Shown here: one piece after another, positions 51,774 to 60,122 of the stretch | Position numbering within the stretch: position 1 is the stretch's first letter | How the letters are laid out: each line of letters opens with the position of its first letter | Assembly (NCBI RefSeq): GCF_017874715.1 | Contig: NZ_JAGGLR010000036.1 | Location: 21,906 to 85,905, forward strand | DNA from: Streptomyces iranensis | Lineage (GTDB): Bacteria > Actinomycetota > Actinomycetes > Streptomycetales > Streptomycetaceae | DNA: 64,000 bases | Direction: 5' to 3' | Position numbers and translations under genes: made by a program | The notes under the pieces: model-generated | What the model was told of the DNA's origin: nothing | Seen by the model: the letters and a program-made list of their open reading frames with translations, nothing else | Database searches by the model: none

Positions 51774-52680
51774 ACGAGGCGTACGGCCGGCGCCAGTCGA
51801 GCGCGCCGCCGTCGAGATCCTCGGCGAGCCCGGCAAGCGGCGACTCGGCGTCCCACACCAGCCGTGTCCGGCGCCACAGCCGGCCGTTCGCCAGCCGCTT
51901 CAACGAGACCCCCGGGCAGTGGTCGCCCGGTGCGAAGAAGGCCCCGATCGCGTTCCCCGCGCTCACGATGGCCGCCGCGGTCGTCTGGTCGGCGCCGAAG
52001 TAGCGGAACCGGGGGGTGAACCCCGCACGCTCGCAGGCGATCCTCAGACTCAGGCCGAGACCGTCGGAGCGGTCGCCGGGCGCGACCCAGGTGTCCTCGG
52101 CCAACTCCTCGAGGGTGATCAGCTGTCGGTGGGCCAGCCGGTGGCCGGGGGAGAGCCCGATCAGCACCGGCTCGGTGTCGAGGTCGCGGACGGCGAACTC
52201 GCGGACCGCGGGCGGCACGACGTCCGGGAACTCGCTGATGACCGCGAGCGCGATCTTCTCGGTGCGCAGCAGCTCCAGCACGGCCTGGGACGAGGGCTCC
52301 AGATAGGTCAGCTGCTCATGGTGCGGCAGCCGCTCCCGGACGAGCGCGGCGATCAGAGGCACCCAGGGGTTGTCCACTCCGCCCAGCCCGACGGCCCGCG
52401 GCGGCTCGGCCGGCTGGGCCAGTGCCCGCGCCGTGGAGAGCAGATCGCCGAACTCGTCGAGCAACTGCCTGGCCCTCCCCAGCACATGGACGCCGAGCTC
52501 GGTCGGCACCACGCCGTTCGGGCGGCGGCGGAACAGCGGCCCGCCGAATTCCTGCTCGATGCGTCTGAGCTGTGTGGACAGGCCGGATTGGGCGATCTTC
52601 AAGGTGGCGGCCGCATGGCTGATGCTGCCCGATTCAGCCACGGTGAGCACGATTCGAAGATGGCGCAGCCCCATATCCAC
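51772..52680 (-). CDS. LysR-family regulator
   Basis: A 302-aa LysR regulator. Winged helix: GLRHLRIVLTVAESGSISHA, AATLKIAQSGLSTQLRRIEQ, EFGGPLFRRRPNGVVPTELG; the effector domain reads GVDNPWVPLIAALVRERLPH and so on. The 3' end of the transporter gene extends 47 bases into its 5' end, so it is the last gene of the minus-strand operon with the transporter and the flavodoxin. It likely regulates cluster genes. Confidence 0.9.
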   Translation of the reverse strand: MDMGLRHLRIVLTVAESGSISHAAATLKIAQSGLSTQLRRIEQEFGGPLFRRRPNGVVPTELGVHVLGRARQLLDEFGDLLSTARALAQPAEPPRAVGLGGVDNPWVPLIAALVRERLPHHEQLTYLEPSSQAVLELLRTEKIALAVISEFPDVVPPAVREFAVRDLDTEPVLIGLSPGHRLAHRQLITLEELAEDTWVAPGDRSDGLGLSLRIACERAGFTPRFRYFGADQTTAAAIVSAGNAIGAFFAPGDHCPGVSLKRLANGRLWRRTRLVWDAESPLAGLAEDLDGGALDWRRPYAS

Positions 52681-54241
52681 TTCCTGCCTCCGTCATTGAT
52701 GGTCGCGGCCGGAAATATCCGATGACGAGGACGGCACCGGCCAGGGACAGCAGCGCCGTCCACGCGGCGGTGACGTACATGGCGTGCAGATAGGCCCGGT
52801 CCGCCGCGGCGAGGAGCTCGGGCCGGTTCAGCGACCTCGCCACCGCCCGAGCGGCCTCCGCGGAGTCCAGGGCCCGGCCCCGGGGCCCGGGAGGCAGCTC
52901 GGTGAGCGCGGGCCGGACGGCCCCGCGATAGGCGGTGGCGAGGACCGAGCCGAGCACCGCGACCCCGAGCGTGCTGCCCACCGGCCGGGCCGCGGCGTTG
53001 ATCGCCGCGCCGGCCCCGGTGTACCGCGGTGGCAGGGCGGCCATCATCTCCGCCGTCATCGGCGCGACCACCAGCCCGACACCCGCGCCTTGCGCGAACA
53101 GCGTCCCGGCGATCCAGACCACCGGGGTGTCGGCGTCGAAGAGCAGATAGCCGCCGAAGGTGGCGCTCGACAGGAGTATCCCGGCGACCGCGCACCAGCG
53201 GACGGTCAGCAGCCGGGACAGCGCGGGGGAGACCTGGTTGCCGAGGACGATGCCGCCCGCGGCGGCCGACATCACGGCCCCGGCGGCCAGCGCCGACAGT
53301 CCGTGCACCCCCTGCAGATAGAAGGCGCAGTAGAAGAGCTGCCCCGCCAGGCCGAAGAAGAGCAGCAGCAGGGTCACGCTGCCGCCCGCGAAGCGCGCCT
53401 CGGTGAACAGGCGCACATCGAAGCCCGGTACCGCCCGGCGGTGCTGCGACACCACGAACGCCGCCAGCAGGACGAGGCCGAGCGCCACCGGCAGCAGTGT
53501 GGCCGGGCTCGTCCAGCCGGAGGGGCGGCCGCCCCGGATGACGCCGTACACCACAAGGCCCAGCCCCAGTACGGAGAGCGCCAGGCCAAGCGGGTCGAGC
53601 ACCCTGCGCTCGCCGTAGCGCAGCTCGGGCACCAGGAGAGCCGTGCCGGCCAGGCACACCGCCACCACCGGAAGGTTGACCAGGAACACCGAGCCCCACC
53701 AGAACCGGGTCAGCAGCGCACCGCCGACCACCGGTCCGAGCGCGACGGCGGCGCCGCCCGCGGAGGCCCAGACCGCGATCGCCCGGGTCCGGTCGGCCGG
53801 CGCGGTGCCGCGGGTGACGATCGCCAGCGTCGCCGGTGTGATCAGCGCCCCGCCCGCGCCCATGAAACCGCGGGTGACGATCAGTTCCGTGGCCCCGTCC
53901 GAGAACGCGGCCAGTGAGGAGGCACCGGCCAGCAGCACCAGCCCGGCGACCAGGGTGCGGCGCGGTCCGTAGCGGTCGGCGAGAGCGCCACCGGCGAAGC
54001 TGCCCGCGGCGAAGACCAGCGAATACGAGGCGTTGGCCCACGCCAGGTCCGCCGCGCTCGCCCCGAGCCCGTGGACCGGATCGGCGAGGGTTTCCATCGC
54101 CACGTTGAGGACCGTGTTGTCCAGCAGGACCAGCGTCTGCGCCAGGACCGCCACGGCCACGGTCCACCACTGCCGGGCGGGGGCCACCACGGCACGGCCC
54201 TCGTCCCCGGCCGCGGCCGACGCGGCGGGCCGGTGGCTCAC
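52634..54241 (-). CDS. MFS transporter, DHA2 (EmrB/QacA) type
   Basis: A 535-aa drug:proton antiporter with about fourteen hydrophobic segments. Motif LLDNTVLNVAMETLADPV is the DHA2 family signature near TM1, LADRYGPRRTLVAGL is motif A, and GPVVGGALLTRFWWGSVFLV is motif C. It is the likely self-resistance/export gene of the cluster. Its start overlaps the flavodoxin gene stop by four bases; its 3' end overlaps lysR by 47 bases. Confidence 0.92.
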   Translation of the reverse strand: MSHRPAASAAAGDEGRAVVAPARQWWTVAVAVLAQTLVLLDNTVLNVAMETLADPVHGLGASAADLAWANASYSLVFAAGSFAGGALADRYGPRRTLVAGLVLLAGASSLAAFSDGATELIVTRGFMGAGGALITPATLAIVTRGTAPADRTRAIAVWASAGGAAVALGPVVGGALLTRFWWGSVFLVNLPVVAVCLAGTALLVPELRYGERRVLDPLGLALSVLGLGLVVYGVIRGGRPSGWTSPATLLPVALGLVLLAAFVVSQHRRAVPGFDVRLFTEARFAGGSVTLLLLFFGLAGQLFYCAFYLQGVHGLSALAAGAVMSAAAGGIVLGNQVSPALSRLLTVRWCAVAGILLSSATFGGYLLFDADTPVVWIAGTLFAQGAGVGLVVAPMTAEMMAALPPRYTGAGAAINAAARPVGSTLGVAVLGSVLATAYRGAVRPALTELPPGPRGRALDSAEAARAVARSLNRPELLAAADRAYLHAMYVTAAWTALLSLAGAVLVIGYFRPRPSMTEAGSGYGAAPSSNRAHRG

Positions 54242-54843
54242 GACTCCAGCGCTCGTCTGCCCGCGACGACGGTGCGGGTGAGCTCCGCGACCCGGTGCCC
54301 GAGATGTTCCGCGGTGGCGAGGTCGGACTTGTGCACCGTCCCCGTTCTGTCGTCCACGGGGGACTGCGCGGCGGCGCCCTGGTGGAAACCGAGCCGGTTC
54401 AGGTCGAACTCGCTGCCGGAGGAGGAGTTCCAGCCGGGGGCCAGTCCGAGGCTGACCCAGAGCATGCCGTGCTGTGCGGCGAAGGTGGCGAAATAGCCCA
54501 GGGTGCCGGCCTTGTCTCCCGCCATCGAGCCGGAGTTGGTGAATCCCGCGGCCAGCTTGTCCTGCCAGCGGCGGGTGAGCCAGCGCCTGGCGCTCGCCTC
54601 CGCGAAGGTGTGGAAGGCCGATGAGGCCGTGCCCATATAGGTCGGGGCACCGAAGACGATCGCGTCGGCGTCGTCGAGCCGATGCCAGTCCTGATCGGTG
54701 ATCCGGTCGACCTGGACGGATGTGACCTCGGTGTGCGGAACCCGGCTGGCGCCGGTTCGTACGGCCTCACCCAGCCTGGCGGTGTGACCACGTCCGCCGT
54801 GACAGGCGATCGAGATGCGAACCGGGTCGGTCAAGGCGGTCAA
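54238..54843 (-). CDS. flavodoxin-like NAD(P)H:FMN oxidoreductase
   Basis: A 201-aa WrbA/flavodoxin-fold protein: N-terminal ISIACHGGRGHTARLGEAVR, then DDADAIVFGAPTYMGTASSA and LAAGFTNSGSMAGDKAGTLG, LWVSLGLAPGW. TTG start at 54843 has GGAGG upstream (CAGGAGGCTGGTTTG) at good spacing, so it is the best start despite being rare. It is the first gene of the minus-strand transporter operon and faces block B across the 200-bp promoter region. It may supply reduced flavin or protect against quinone-type products. Confidence 0.88.
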   Translation of the reverse strand: MTALTDPVRISIACHGGRGHTARLGEAVRTGASRVPHTEVTSVQVDRITDQDWHRLDDADAIVFGAPTYMGTASSAFHTFAEASARRWLTRRWQDKLAAGFTNSGSMAGDKAGTLGYFATFAAQHGMLWVSLGLAPGWNSSSGSEFDLNRLGFHQGAAAQSPVDDRTGTVHKSDLATAEHLGHRVAELTRTVVAGRRALES

Positions 54844-54900
54844 ACCAGCCTCCTGGAAAACGCGGTTTCGGCTCCGGCGGAATAGCCGTCGGACAGCCTG

Positions 54901-54949
54901 TCAGAGCAATCTCAGAAATTCCTCAGAGCCGCATAACCGCAGAGTTATG
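54901..54949. promoter_or_regulatory. SARP-type direct repeats and palindrome upstream of block B
   Basis: TCAGA occurs at 54901, 54912 and 54923, an exact 11-bp phase over three copies (TCAGAGC, TCAGAAA, TCAGAGC). Direct heptamers at 11-bp phase are the hallmark of SARP binding sites. Just beyond lies the palindrome CATAAC-cgcaga-GTTATG (54932-54949) and an AT-richer stretch with likely -10 sequences, ~100 bases before the first ATG of block B. Confidence 0.7.
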
Positions 54950-55043
54950 GAGATTCGATATCCGCTCGCTATTGCATAGCCGTGCCATTCTGTCTCCGCA
55001 ATCCTCTGCGTGGTTCGCCCCTTGGGAGAGGTGTGCCTGGCAC

Positions 55044-55850
55044 ATGACCGATATTGGTAAATCATTCCGGATGCGGAGGCTCTCGGTCGCGGGGGACGGA
55101 AGATTTCTTTTCGTCCCGCTCGACCACAGTGTGTCCGATGGGCCGGTGGTGTCCCAGGCCCGCTGGAACGGGCTGCTCCGGGCACTGGTGGACGGCGGCG
55201 CGGACGCGGTCGTCGTCCACAAGGGCCGGGCGCGGGCGATCGCACCGGACATCCTGCGCCACTGCGCCCTGGTCGTTCACTTGAGCGCGGGAACCGTGCA
55301 CGCGGCCGACACCGACGCCAAAGTGCTCGTCGGCGACGTCGAAGAGGCCGTACGGCTGGGCGCGGACGCGGTGAGCGTGCATGTGAACCTCGGCTCGGAC
55401 ACCGAGCACCGGCAACTGGGGGATCTCGGGACCGTCGCGGCCTCGTGCGACCTCTGGAACATGCCGCTGCTCGCGATGATCTACCCGAGGGGGCCGCGGA
55501 TCGCCGATCCGCACGACCCGGCGCTGCTCGCCCATGCCGTGAACATCGCCGCGGATCTCGGCGCCGACCTCGTGAAGACCTCGATCGCCCTGCCGATGGA
55601 GCGGATGGCCGAGGTGGTGAACAGCTGTCCGCTGCCGATCCTTGCGGCGGGCGGTCCGCCCGACGGCTCGGACCTGGTCAGCCATGGGACCTCGTTGATG
55701 CTCGCGGGCTGCCGGGGCCTCGCGGTGGGCCGCCGGATCTTCTCCTCGCCCTCACCCTCCTCGCTGGTGGCACGGCTCGCCGCCGTCGTGCACGCCGCCG
55801 AAGCCGGAACGGCCCCCCACCCCTCGACGATCGCGACAGGAGCCGCATGA
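55044..55850 (+). CDS. DhnA-type aldolase (2-amino-3,7-dideoxyheptulosonate synthase / GriI-like)
   Basis: A 268-aa class I aldolase of the DhnA family. In the grixazone pathway the homologue GriI joins aspartate semialdehyde and dihydroxyacetone phosphate to the precursor of 3-amino-4-hydroxybenzoic acid. The barrel has FVPLDHSVSDGPV near the N-terminus, SVHVNLGSDTEHRQ, PLLAMIYPRGP, and the Schiff-base lysine K178 in GADLVKTSIALP. ATG 55044 is chosen; no strong ribosome site is visible and ATG 55068 is an alternative. The next gene, its usual partner, overlaps the 3' end by four bases. Confidence 0.85.
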   Translation: MTDIGKSFRMRRLSVAGDGRFLFVPLDHSVSDGPVVSQARWNGLLRALVDGGADAVVVHKGRARAIAPDILRHCALVVHLSAGTVHAADTDAKVLVGDVEEAVRLGADAVSVHVNLGSDTEHRQLGDLGTVAASCDLWNMPLLAMIYPRGPRIADPHDPALLAHAVNIAADLGADLVKTSIALPMERMAEVVNSCPLPILAAGGPPDGSDLVSHGTSLMLAGCRGLAVGRRIFSSPSPSSLVARLAAVVHAAEAGTAPHPSTIATGAA

Positions 55851-56884
55851 AGTTCGCATGGATCGACCTCCGCACCGTTCCGCAGGCCCGGCTCGAGTCC
55901 GTCGTGGACGCCGCCATCCACACCCGGATGCAGGGTGTGCTCTGCGATGACGAATCCGTCCTCAAGGCGCTGCCCCCCACCGTCACCGCCGTCACCACCG
56001 CGGCGGTGACCGAGGAGCAGCAGCTGTACGGCCTCGACGCCGACGCGGCCTGGGTCGATGTGCACGACGAACCGTCGCTGCGGCTGGCGTGCGCCGCCGC
56101 GGTCGCGCTGCCCCACACCGTGGTCCGCTTCGCCGACCCGACCAAGATCCCCCTGGAGATCGTGCTCGCCGCCGCGGACCGCTCCGCCGGAAAGCTGATC
56201 ACCGTCTGCGCGGACCTGGACGAGGCCGCCACCGTGCTGGACGTGCTCGAACGCGGTTCGGACGGAGTCCTGTTGGCTCCCTCCGACGCCGCCGAGGTGT
56301 TCGCGCTGGCCCGGCTGCTGGAGGCCGGAACCTCCCCGCTGGAGCTGACCACGCTGACCGTCGACCGCATCGAGCACCACGGGCTCGGCGACCGGGTGTG
56401 CGTGGACACCTGCACCCACTTCGCCGAGGACGAGGGCATCCTGGTCGGCTCGTACTCGACCGGCTTCATCCTGTGCTGCAGTGAGACCCATCCGCTGCCG
56501 TACATGCCGACCCGTCCGTTCCGGGTCAACGCCGGCGCCCTGCACTCCTATGTGCTCGGCCCGGAGAACCGGACCAACTACCTGAGCGAGCTGGGCTCGG
56601 GCAGCACGACCCTGGCCGTCAACTCCGAGGGCCGGACCCGGCCGGTCACGGTCGGCCGGGCCAAGCTGGAGTCCCGTCCGCTGCTGACCATCACCGCGCG
56701 GGCAGCCGACGACACCGTGGTGAGCCTGACCGTCCAGGACGACTGGCATGTGCGGGTGCTCGGGCCCGGCGGCAAGGTCCACAACGTCACCGAGCTGCGG
56801 CGCGGCGACGAGCTGCTCGGCTACCTGGCCACGGACCAGCGTCATGTGGGCTTCCCCATCGGCGAGTTCTGCAAGGAACACTGA
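55847..56884 (+). CDS. 3-dehydroquinate synthase type II family (GriH-like)
   Basis: A 345-aa type II dehydroquinate-synthase homologue. With the DhnA aldolase it forms 3-amino-4-hydroxybenzoic acid in GriH/GriI-type pathways or 3-dehydroquinate in archaeal shikimate synthesis. MKFAWIDLRTVPQARLESVV starts the protein; RCVDTCTHF-like residues VCVDTCTHFAEDEGILVGSY, TRPFRVNAGALHSYVLGPEN and NYLSELGSGSTTLAVNSEG are family motifs. Pairing with the aldolase and the downstream aryl ligase favours 3-amino-4-hydroxybenzoate. ATG 55847 overlaps the aldolase stop; the next gene overlaps its stop by one base. Confidence 0.87.
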   Translation: MKFAWIDLRTVPQARLESVVDAAIHTRMQGVLCDDESVLKALPPTVTAVTTAAVTEEQQLYGLDADAAWVDVHDEPSLRLACAAAVALPHTVVRFADPTKIPLEIVLAAADRSAGKLITVCADLDEAATVLDVLERGSDGVLLAPSDAAEVFALARLLEAGTSPLELTTLTVDRIEHHGLGDRVCVDTCTHFAEDEGILVGSYSTGFILCCSETHPLPYMPTRPFRVNAGALHSYVLGPENRTNYLSELGSGSTTLAVNSEGRTRPVTVGRAKLESRPLLTITARAADDTVVSLTVQDDWHVRVLGPGGKVHNVTELRRGDELLGYLATDQRHVGFPIGEFCKEH

Positions 56885-58269
56885 TGAGCGCACCGATGCG
56901 GGAGCTCCTCGACACGCTGTTCGACGCCCATCCCGACGAGCTGCCCTACCTCGTCCATGGCGACCACCCGGTGAGCCGTGGCGAGGTCCGGGCCGCCGTG
57001 GACATGGAGGCGGCGGTCTTCGCCGGGCACGGGATCGGCGAGGGGCATACGGTGATGCTCCAGAGCCCGCCGAGCTGCACCCAGATAGAGGTGCTGCTCG
57101 CGCTGTGGCGGCTGGGCGCCCAGGTGATGCTCGTCGACCACCGGCTCAAACCGTCCGAGGTGGACGCCCTGCGCTCGCTGTGCCACCCGCAGTTCCTGGT
57201 CGGCGCGGGTACGGCGGGCCGCTCACCGCTCAAGTTCGAGCCCAGGTACGAGGTGGTCACCTCCCGGTACCCGGACGGTCGCCCGGCGACGACCGAGCAC
57301 CGGCTGGTGCAGTTCAGCTCGGGTTCCACCGGGCTGCCCAAGGTGATCGGGCGGACCGCGGCCTCCCTGTCGGCCGAGATCGAGCGGTTCACCCGGATCG
57401 AGGGGATGCCGGTCCTGGGCGAGCGGGTGCTGCTGCTGAGCTCGACCGCGCACAGTTTCGGCCTGATCGCCGGGGTGCTGCACTCCCTCGCCGCGGGAGT
57501 CTCGGCGGTCTTCGCGCCACGGGTGTCGGCCAAGGACATCCTCGGCGCCGCCGGGCGCCACGACATCCACGTGATCTTCGGCACCCCGTTCCACTACGAA
57601 CTGCTGAGCACCGCCCGGGATCTGCCCGCCCTGCCCGCCCTGCGCGCGGCGGTCTCCGGTGGGGAGATCATGCCGCCGCAGACCGCCGCGCGATTCGCCG
57701 AACGGTTCGGCACCGGGGTCGGCGAGTCGTACGGGACCACCGAGACGGGCGTCATCGCGATGGAGGTGAGCGGCGCCTCACGGCCCTCGGTCGGCCGGGC
57801 GGCGCCCGGTGTGCTCTTGAGGATCCGCGAGGGCGAGCTGGACGTCCGGCTGCCGGACGGCTCACCGTATCTGCACGCCTCCGGCGGCGACCGGTTCGCC
57901 GACGGCTGGCTGCGCACCCATGACCGGGCCGAGCTGGATCCCTCCGGCGCCGTGCGGCTGCTGGGCCGTGGCGACTCCCTGGTGGTGATCGGCGGCCTCA
58001 AGGTCGACCTGACCGAGGTGGAGACCGTACTGCGCCGGCACCCCGGGGTCAGCGGGGCCGTGGTCGTGCACGACGGTGCCACCGAAGCCTATGTCTCGGT
58101 CGCGGCGGACGGCCCCTCGGCGGGGGAGTTGCTGCGCTGGTGCCGGGACCGGCTGGCCGACTACAAGGTGCCCCGCGGCGTCCACGTCCTGGCGGATCTG
58201 CCCCGCACGTCCAACGGCAAGCTGATCAGGCGCCGCGATGCCCTGCTCGCCCGCGCTCCCGACCTCTGA
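56884..58269 (+). CDS. class I adenylate-forming acyl/aryl ligase 1
   Basis: A 461-aa ANL-superfamily ligase, small for the family. Core motifs: RLVQFSSGSTGLPKVIGRTA (A3), GESYGTTETGVIAMEV (A5), DRFADGWLRTHDRAELDPSG (A7), GRGDSLVVIGGLKVDLTEVE (A8) and DLPRTSNGKLIRRRDA (A10 Lys). The N-terminal half is short. It would adenylate 3-amino-4-hydroxybenzoate (or another acid) and load it on one of the two downstream carrier proteins. ATG 56884 overlaps the upstream stop by one base. Confidence 0.88.
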   Translation: MSAPMRELLDTLFDAHPDELPYLVHGDHPVSRGEVRAAVDMEAAVFAGHGIGEGHTVMLQSPPSCTQIEVLLALWRLGAQVMLVDHRLKPSEVDALRSLCHPQFLVGAGTAGRSPLKFEPRYEVVTSRYPDGRPATTEHRLVQFSSGSTGLPKVIGRTAASLSAEIERFTRIEGMPVLGERVLLLSSTAHSFGLIAGVLHSLAAGVSAVFAPRVSAKDILGAAGRHDIHVIFGTPFHYELLSTARDLPALPALRAAVSGGEIMPPQTAARFAERFGTGVGESYGTTETGVIAMEVSGASRPSVGRAAPGVLLRIREGELDVRLPDGSPYLHASGGDRFADGWLRTHDRAELDPSGAVRLLGRGDSLVVIGGLKVDLTEVETVLRRHPGVSGAVVVHDGATEAYVSVAADGPSAGELLRWCRDRLADYKVPRGVHVLADLPRTSNGKLIRRRDALLARAPDL

Positions 58270-58349
58270 CCCGGCTGACCGCCCCTTGCCGACCAGCCCT
58301 CGCCGACCACCCCGCATCGACCCCCTGTGGCACAGAAAGGTTGCGCACC

Positions 58350-58628
58350 ATGGAGACGCAGACGGCCTTGCAGAAGGAGATCCGCGATTTCGTGCTCAGC
58401 ACGATCAGCGAGGAGATGAACCATCCGCTCGCCGCGGACGAGATCAGCGATGACAGCCCCATGGGCACCGGTGGAATCGACATCGACTCACTGGGCCTGA
58501 TCGAGCTGCTCCTCCGCCTGGAGCGCCGGTTCGACGTGAAGTTCCCCGACAGCGACATCGAGCAGGCCGGCGCGATGAACCTGGGCGACCTGATCAACGA
58601 TGTCGTGGAGCGGGGCGCCACGGCATGA
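58350..58628 (+). CDS. acyl carrier protein 1
   Basis: A 92-aa carrier protein with phosphopantetheine serine S47 in GGIDIDSLGLIELLLRLE. It has the usual four-helix length, acidic character and is preceded by AAAGG before ATG 58350. The 80-bp gap after ligase 1 is the largest spacing inside block B. It carries either the aryl starter or growing chain. Confidence 0.93.
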   Translation: METQTALQKEIRDFVLSTISEEMNHPLAADEISDDSPMGTGGIDIDSLGLIELLLRLERRFDVKFPDSDIEQAGAMNLGDLINDVVERGATA

Positions 58629-58888
58629 CCGCGGAATCCGAAGCCCGGCCGAGGATCACCACCGACGCCGTCCGGGAACTGCTGTCCGACCCCAAGATCT
58701 TCGCCGATCTGCCGCCCGTCCTGGACGACGACGCCGAACTCGCCCTGGACTCGCTGGGGCTGGTGTGGTTCCTGCACCAACTGGAGCTGCGCTACGGCCT
58801 GGAGATCGAGCCGGCCGACGCGTTCCTTGCGGAATTCACCTCAATACGCCGGATCACCGACTATCTGGCGGGCGTTCATGGACCGTGA
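58625..58888 (+). CDS. acyl carrier protein 2
   Basis: An 87-aa carrier protein with phosphopantetheine serine S43 in ELALDSLGLVWFLHQLELRY, less similar to ACP1 than copies of one another would be. ATG overlaps ACP1's TGA, and the ketosynthase start lies inside its last codons, so the genes are strictly coupled. Two distinct carriers suggest one for the starter and one for extender units. Confidence 0.9.
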   Translation: MTAESEARPRITTDAVRELLSDPKIFADLPPVLDDDAELALDSLGLVWFLHQLELRYGLEIEPADAFLAEFTSIRRITDYLAGVHGP

Positions 58889-60122
58889 GGTGCTGCTGAC
58901 CGGATTCGGGGTGCGCACGGCCTTCGGTACCGGGGCGGACGCCGTGCGGGAGGGCGTGTTCGACGGGCGGCCCGCGTTCGCGCCGATCACCCGCTTCGAC
59001 ACCGGCCCGTACCGAACGGGCCTGGCCGCCACCGGCGGCCAGGCCGCCCCGCTGCGGGAGGTGCTGGCGGAGGTCGCCGGGGCGGCGGTCGCCATGGCCG
59101 CGCTGCCGACGGGTGCCGAGGCCGCCGTCCTGGTCGGGACCGCGGGCGACTTCACCGGCCTGACCCGTTTCTGGCGCGCCGCGGACGCACCCGGCGCACC
59201 CGGCGCACCTGGCGCTCCCGGGTCTTCCGGGCCTTCCGGGACTTCCGGGTCACCCGGTTCTCCTGGTTCTCCCGGTCCCGGTTCTCCCGGCGCCGTGGAC
59301 TCCGGCGGTGCCGCGGAGACCGTGCCCGCGTGGCAGGCCGAGACCCTCGCGGACACCCTCGGCCTGCGCGGCCCCCGCCTGGCGTTCACCAGCGCGTGCG
59401 TCGCTTCGGCCACCGCGATCACACACGCCTGCGGGCTCATCGCCTCCGGCCGGGCCGACACCGCGATCTGCGCCGGGGCGTATCTGGTGGAGGAGGAGAA
59501 CCTGGCCAAGTTCGACTCGGGATTCGCCCTTTCCCGGGACGGGATGGTACGTCCGTTCTGCGCCGACCGCAGCGGTCTGCTGCTCGGGGACGGGGCCGCC
59601 GCCGTCGTGCTCGAATCCGCCGAGAGCGCCCGGCGCCGGGGAGCGCGCGCTCTCGGCGCGCTGACCGGCTGGGGCGCCGCAGGCGACGCCCACCACATCG
59701 CCCGGCCCCATCCGGAAGGCGCCGGGCTGGCCATGGCCGCCGGCCGGGCCCTGCGGCGTGCGGGCGGCCCGCGGATCGACTATGTGAACGCGCATGGCAC
59801 CGCCACCCGGTACAACGACCCCGCCGAGACCCGGGGCCTGCGCACGCTCTTCGGCGCGGCGGCCGCCCGGACGCCGGTGAGCTCGACGAAGAGCACCACG
59901 GGACATCTGCTGGAGGCGTCCGGAGCCGTGGAACTCGTGATCACCCTGCTCGCGCTGCGGGACGGGGTGCTGCCGCCCACCGCCGGGTTCACCGAACCGG
60001 ATCCGCACTGCGACCTCGACTATGTGCCCAACCGCCCCCACAAGGCCGAGCTCCGGCGTGCCCTCACCGTCAACGCCGCGTTCGGCGGCGCCAACACCGC
60101 GCTGGTACTGGAGCGAGCATGA
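58878..60122 (+). CDS. beta-ketoacyl synthase (type II PKS/FAS KS) with collagen-like insert
   Basis: A 414-aa condensing enzyme with an intact triad: C174 (TSACVASATA), H306 (NAHGTATRYN) and H343 (KSTTGHLLEASG), with K338. It extends an acyl-ACP with malonyl units. Residues ~104-139 form a low-complexity Gly-Ala/Ser-Pro stretch (PGAPGAPGAPGSSGPSG and so on), replacing the usual loop before the active-site Cys domain. ATG 58878 overlaps ACP2. The N-terminal domain is otherwise normal. It probably acts with the downstream Cys-less KS-like protein. Confidence 0.9.
   Translation: MDREVLLTGFGVRTAFGTGADAVREGVFDGRPAFAPITRFDTGPYRTGLAATGGQAAPLREVLAEVAGAAVAMAALPTGAEAAVLVGTAGDFTGLTRFWRAADAPGAPGAPGAPGSSGPSGTSGSPGSPGSPGPGSPGAVDSGGAAETVPAWQAETLADTLGLRGPRLAFTSACVASATAITHACGLIASGRADTAICAGAYLVEEENLAKFDSGFALSRDGMVRPFCADRSGLLLGDGAAAVVLESAESARRRGARALGALTGWGAAGDAHHIARPHPEGAGLAMAAGRALRRAGGPRIDYVNAHGTATRYNDPAETRGLRTLFGAAAARTPVSSTKSTTGHLLEASGAVELVITLLALRDGVLPPTAGFTEPDPHCDLDYVPNRPHKAELRRALTVNAAFGGANTALVLERA
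59187..59293 (+). repeat. Gly-X-Pro-coding low-complexity repeat in the ketosynthase gene
   Basis: About 107 bases of near-tandem 9-base units (variants of GGCGCACCC and TCCGGGTCT type) encode Gly-Ala-Pro and Gly-Ser-Pro triplets. Slippage-prone; the length may vary between strains. Confidence 0.75.

Noticed and set aside
55847..56884. Assignment of the DHQ-synthase-II homologue to primary shikimate synthesis
   Set aside because: It is fused by overlap to secondary-metabolite genes and paired with the DhnA aldolase; actinomycetes normally use a different (type I) dehydroquinate synthase for aromatic amino acids.
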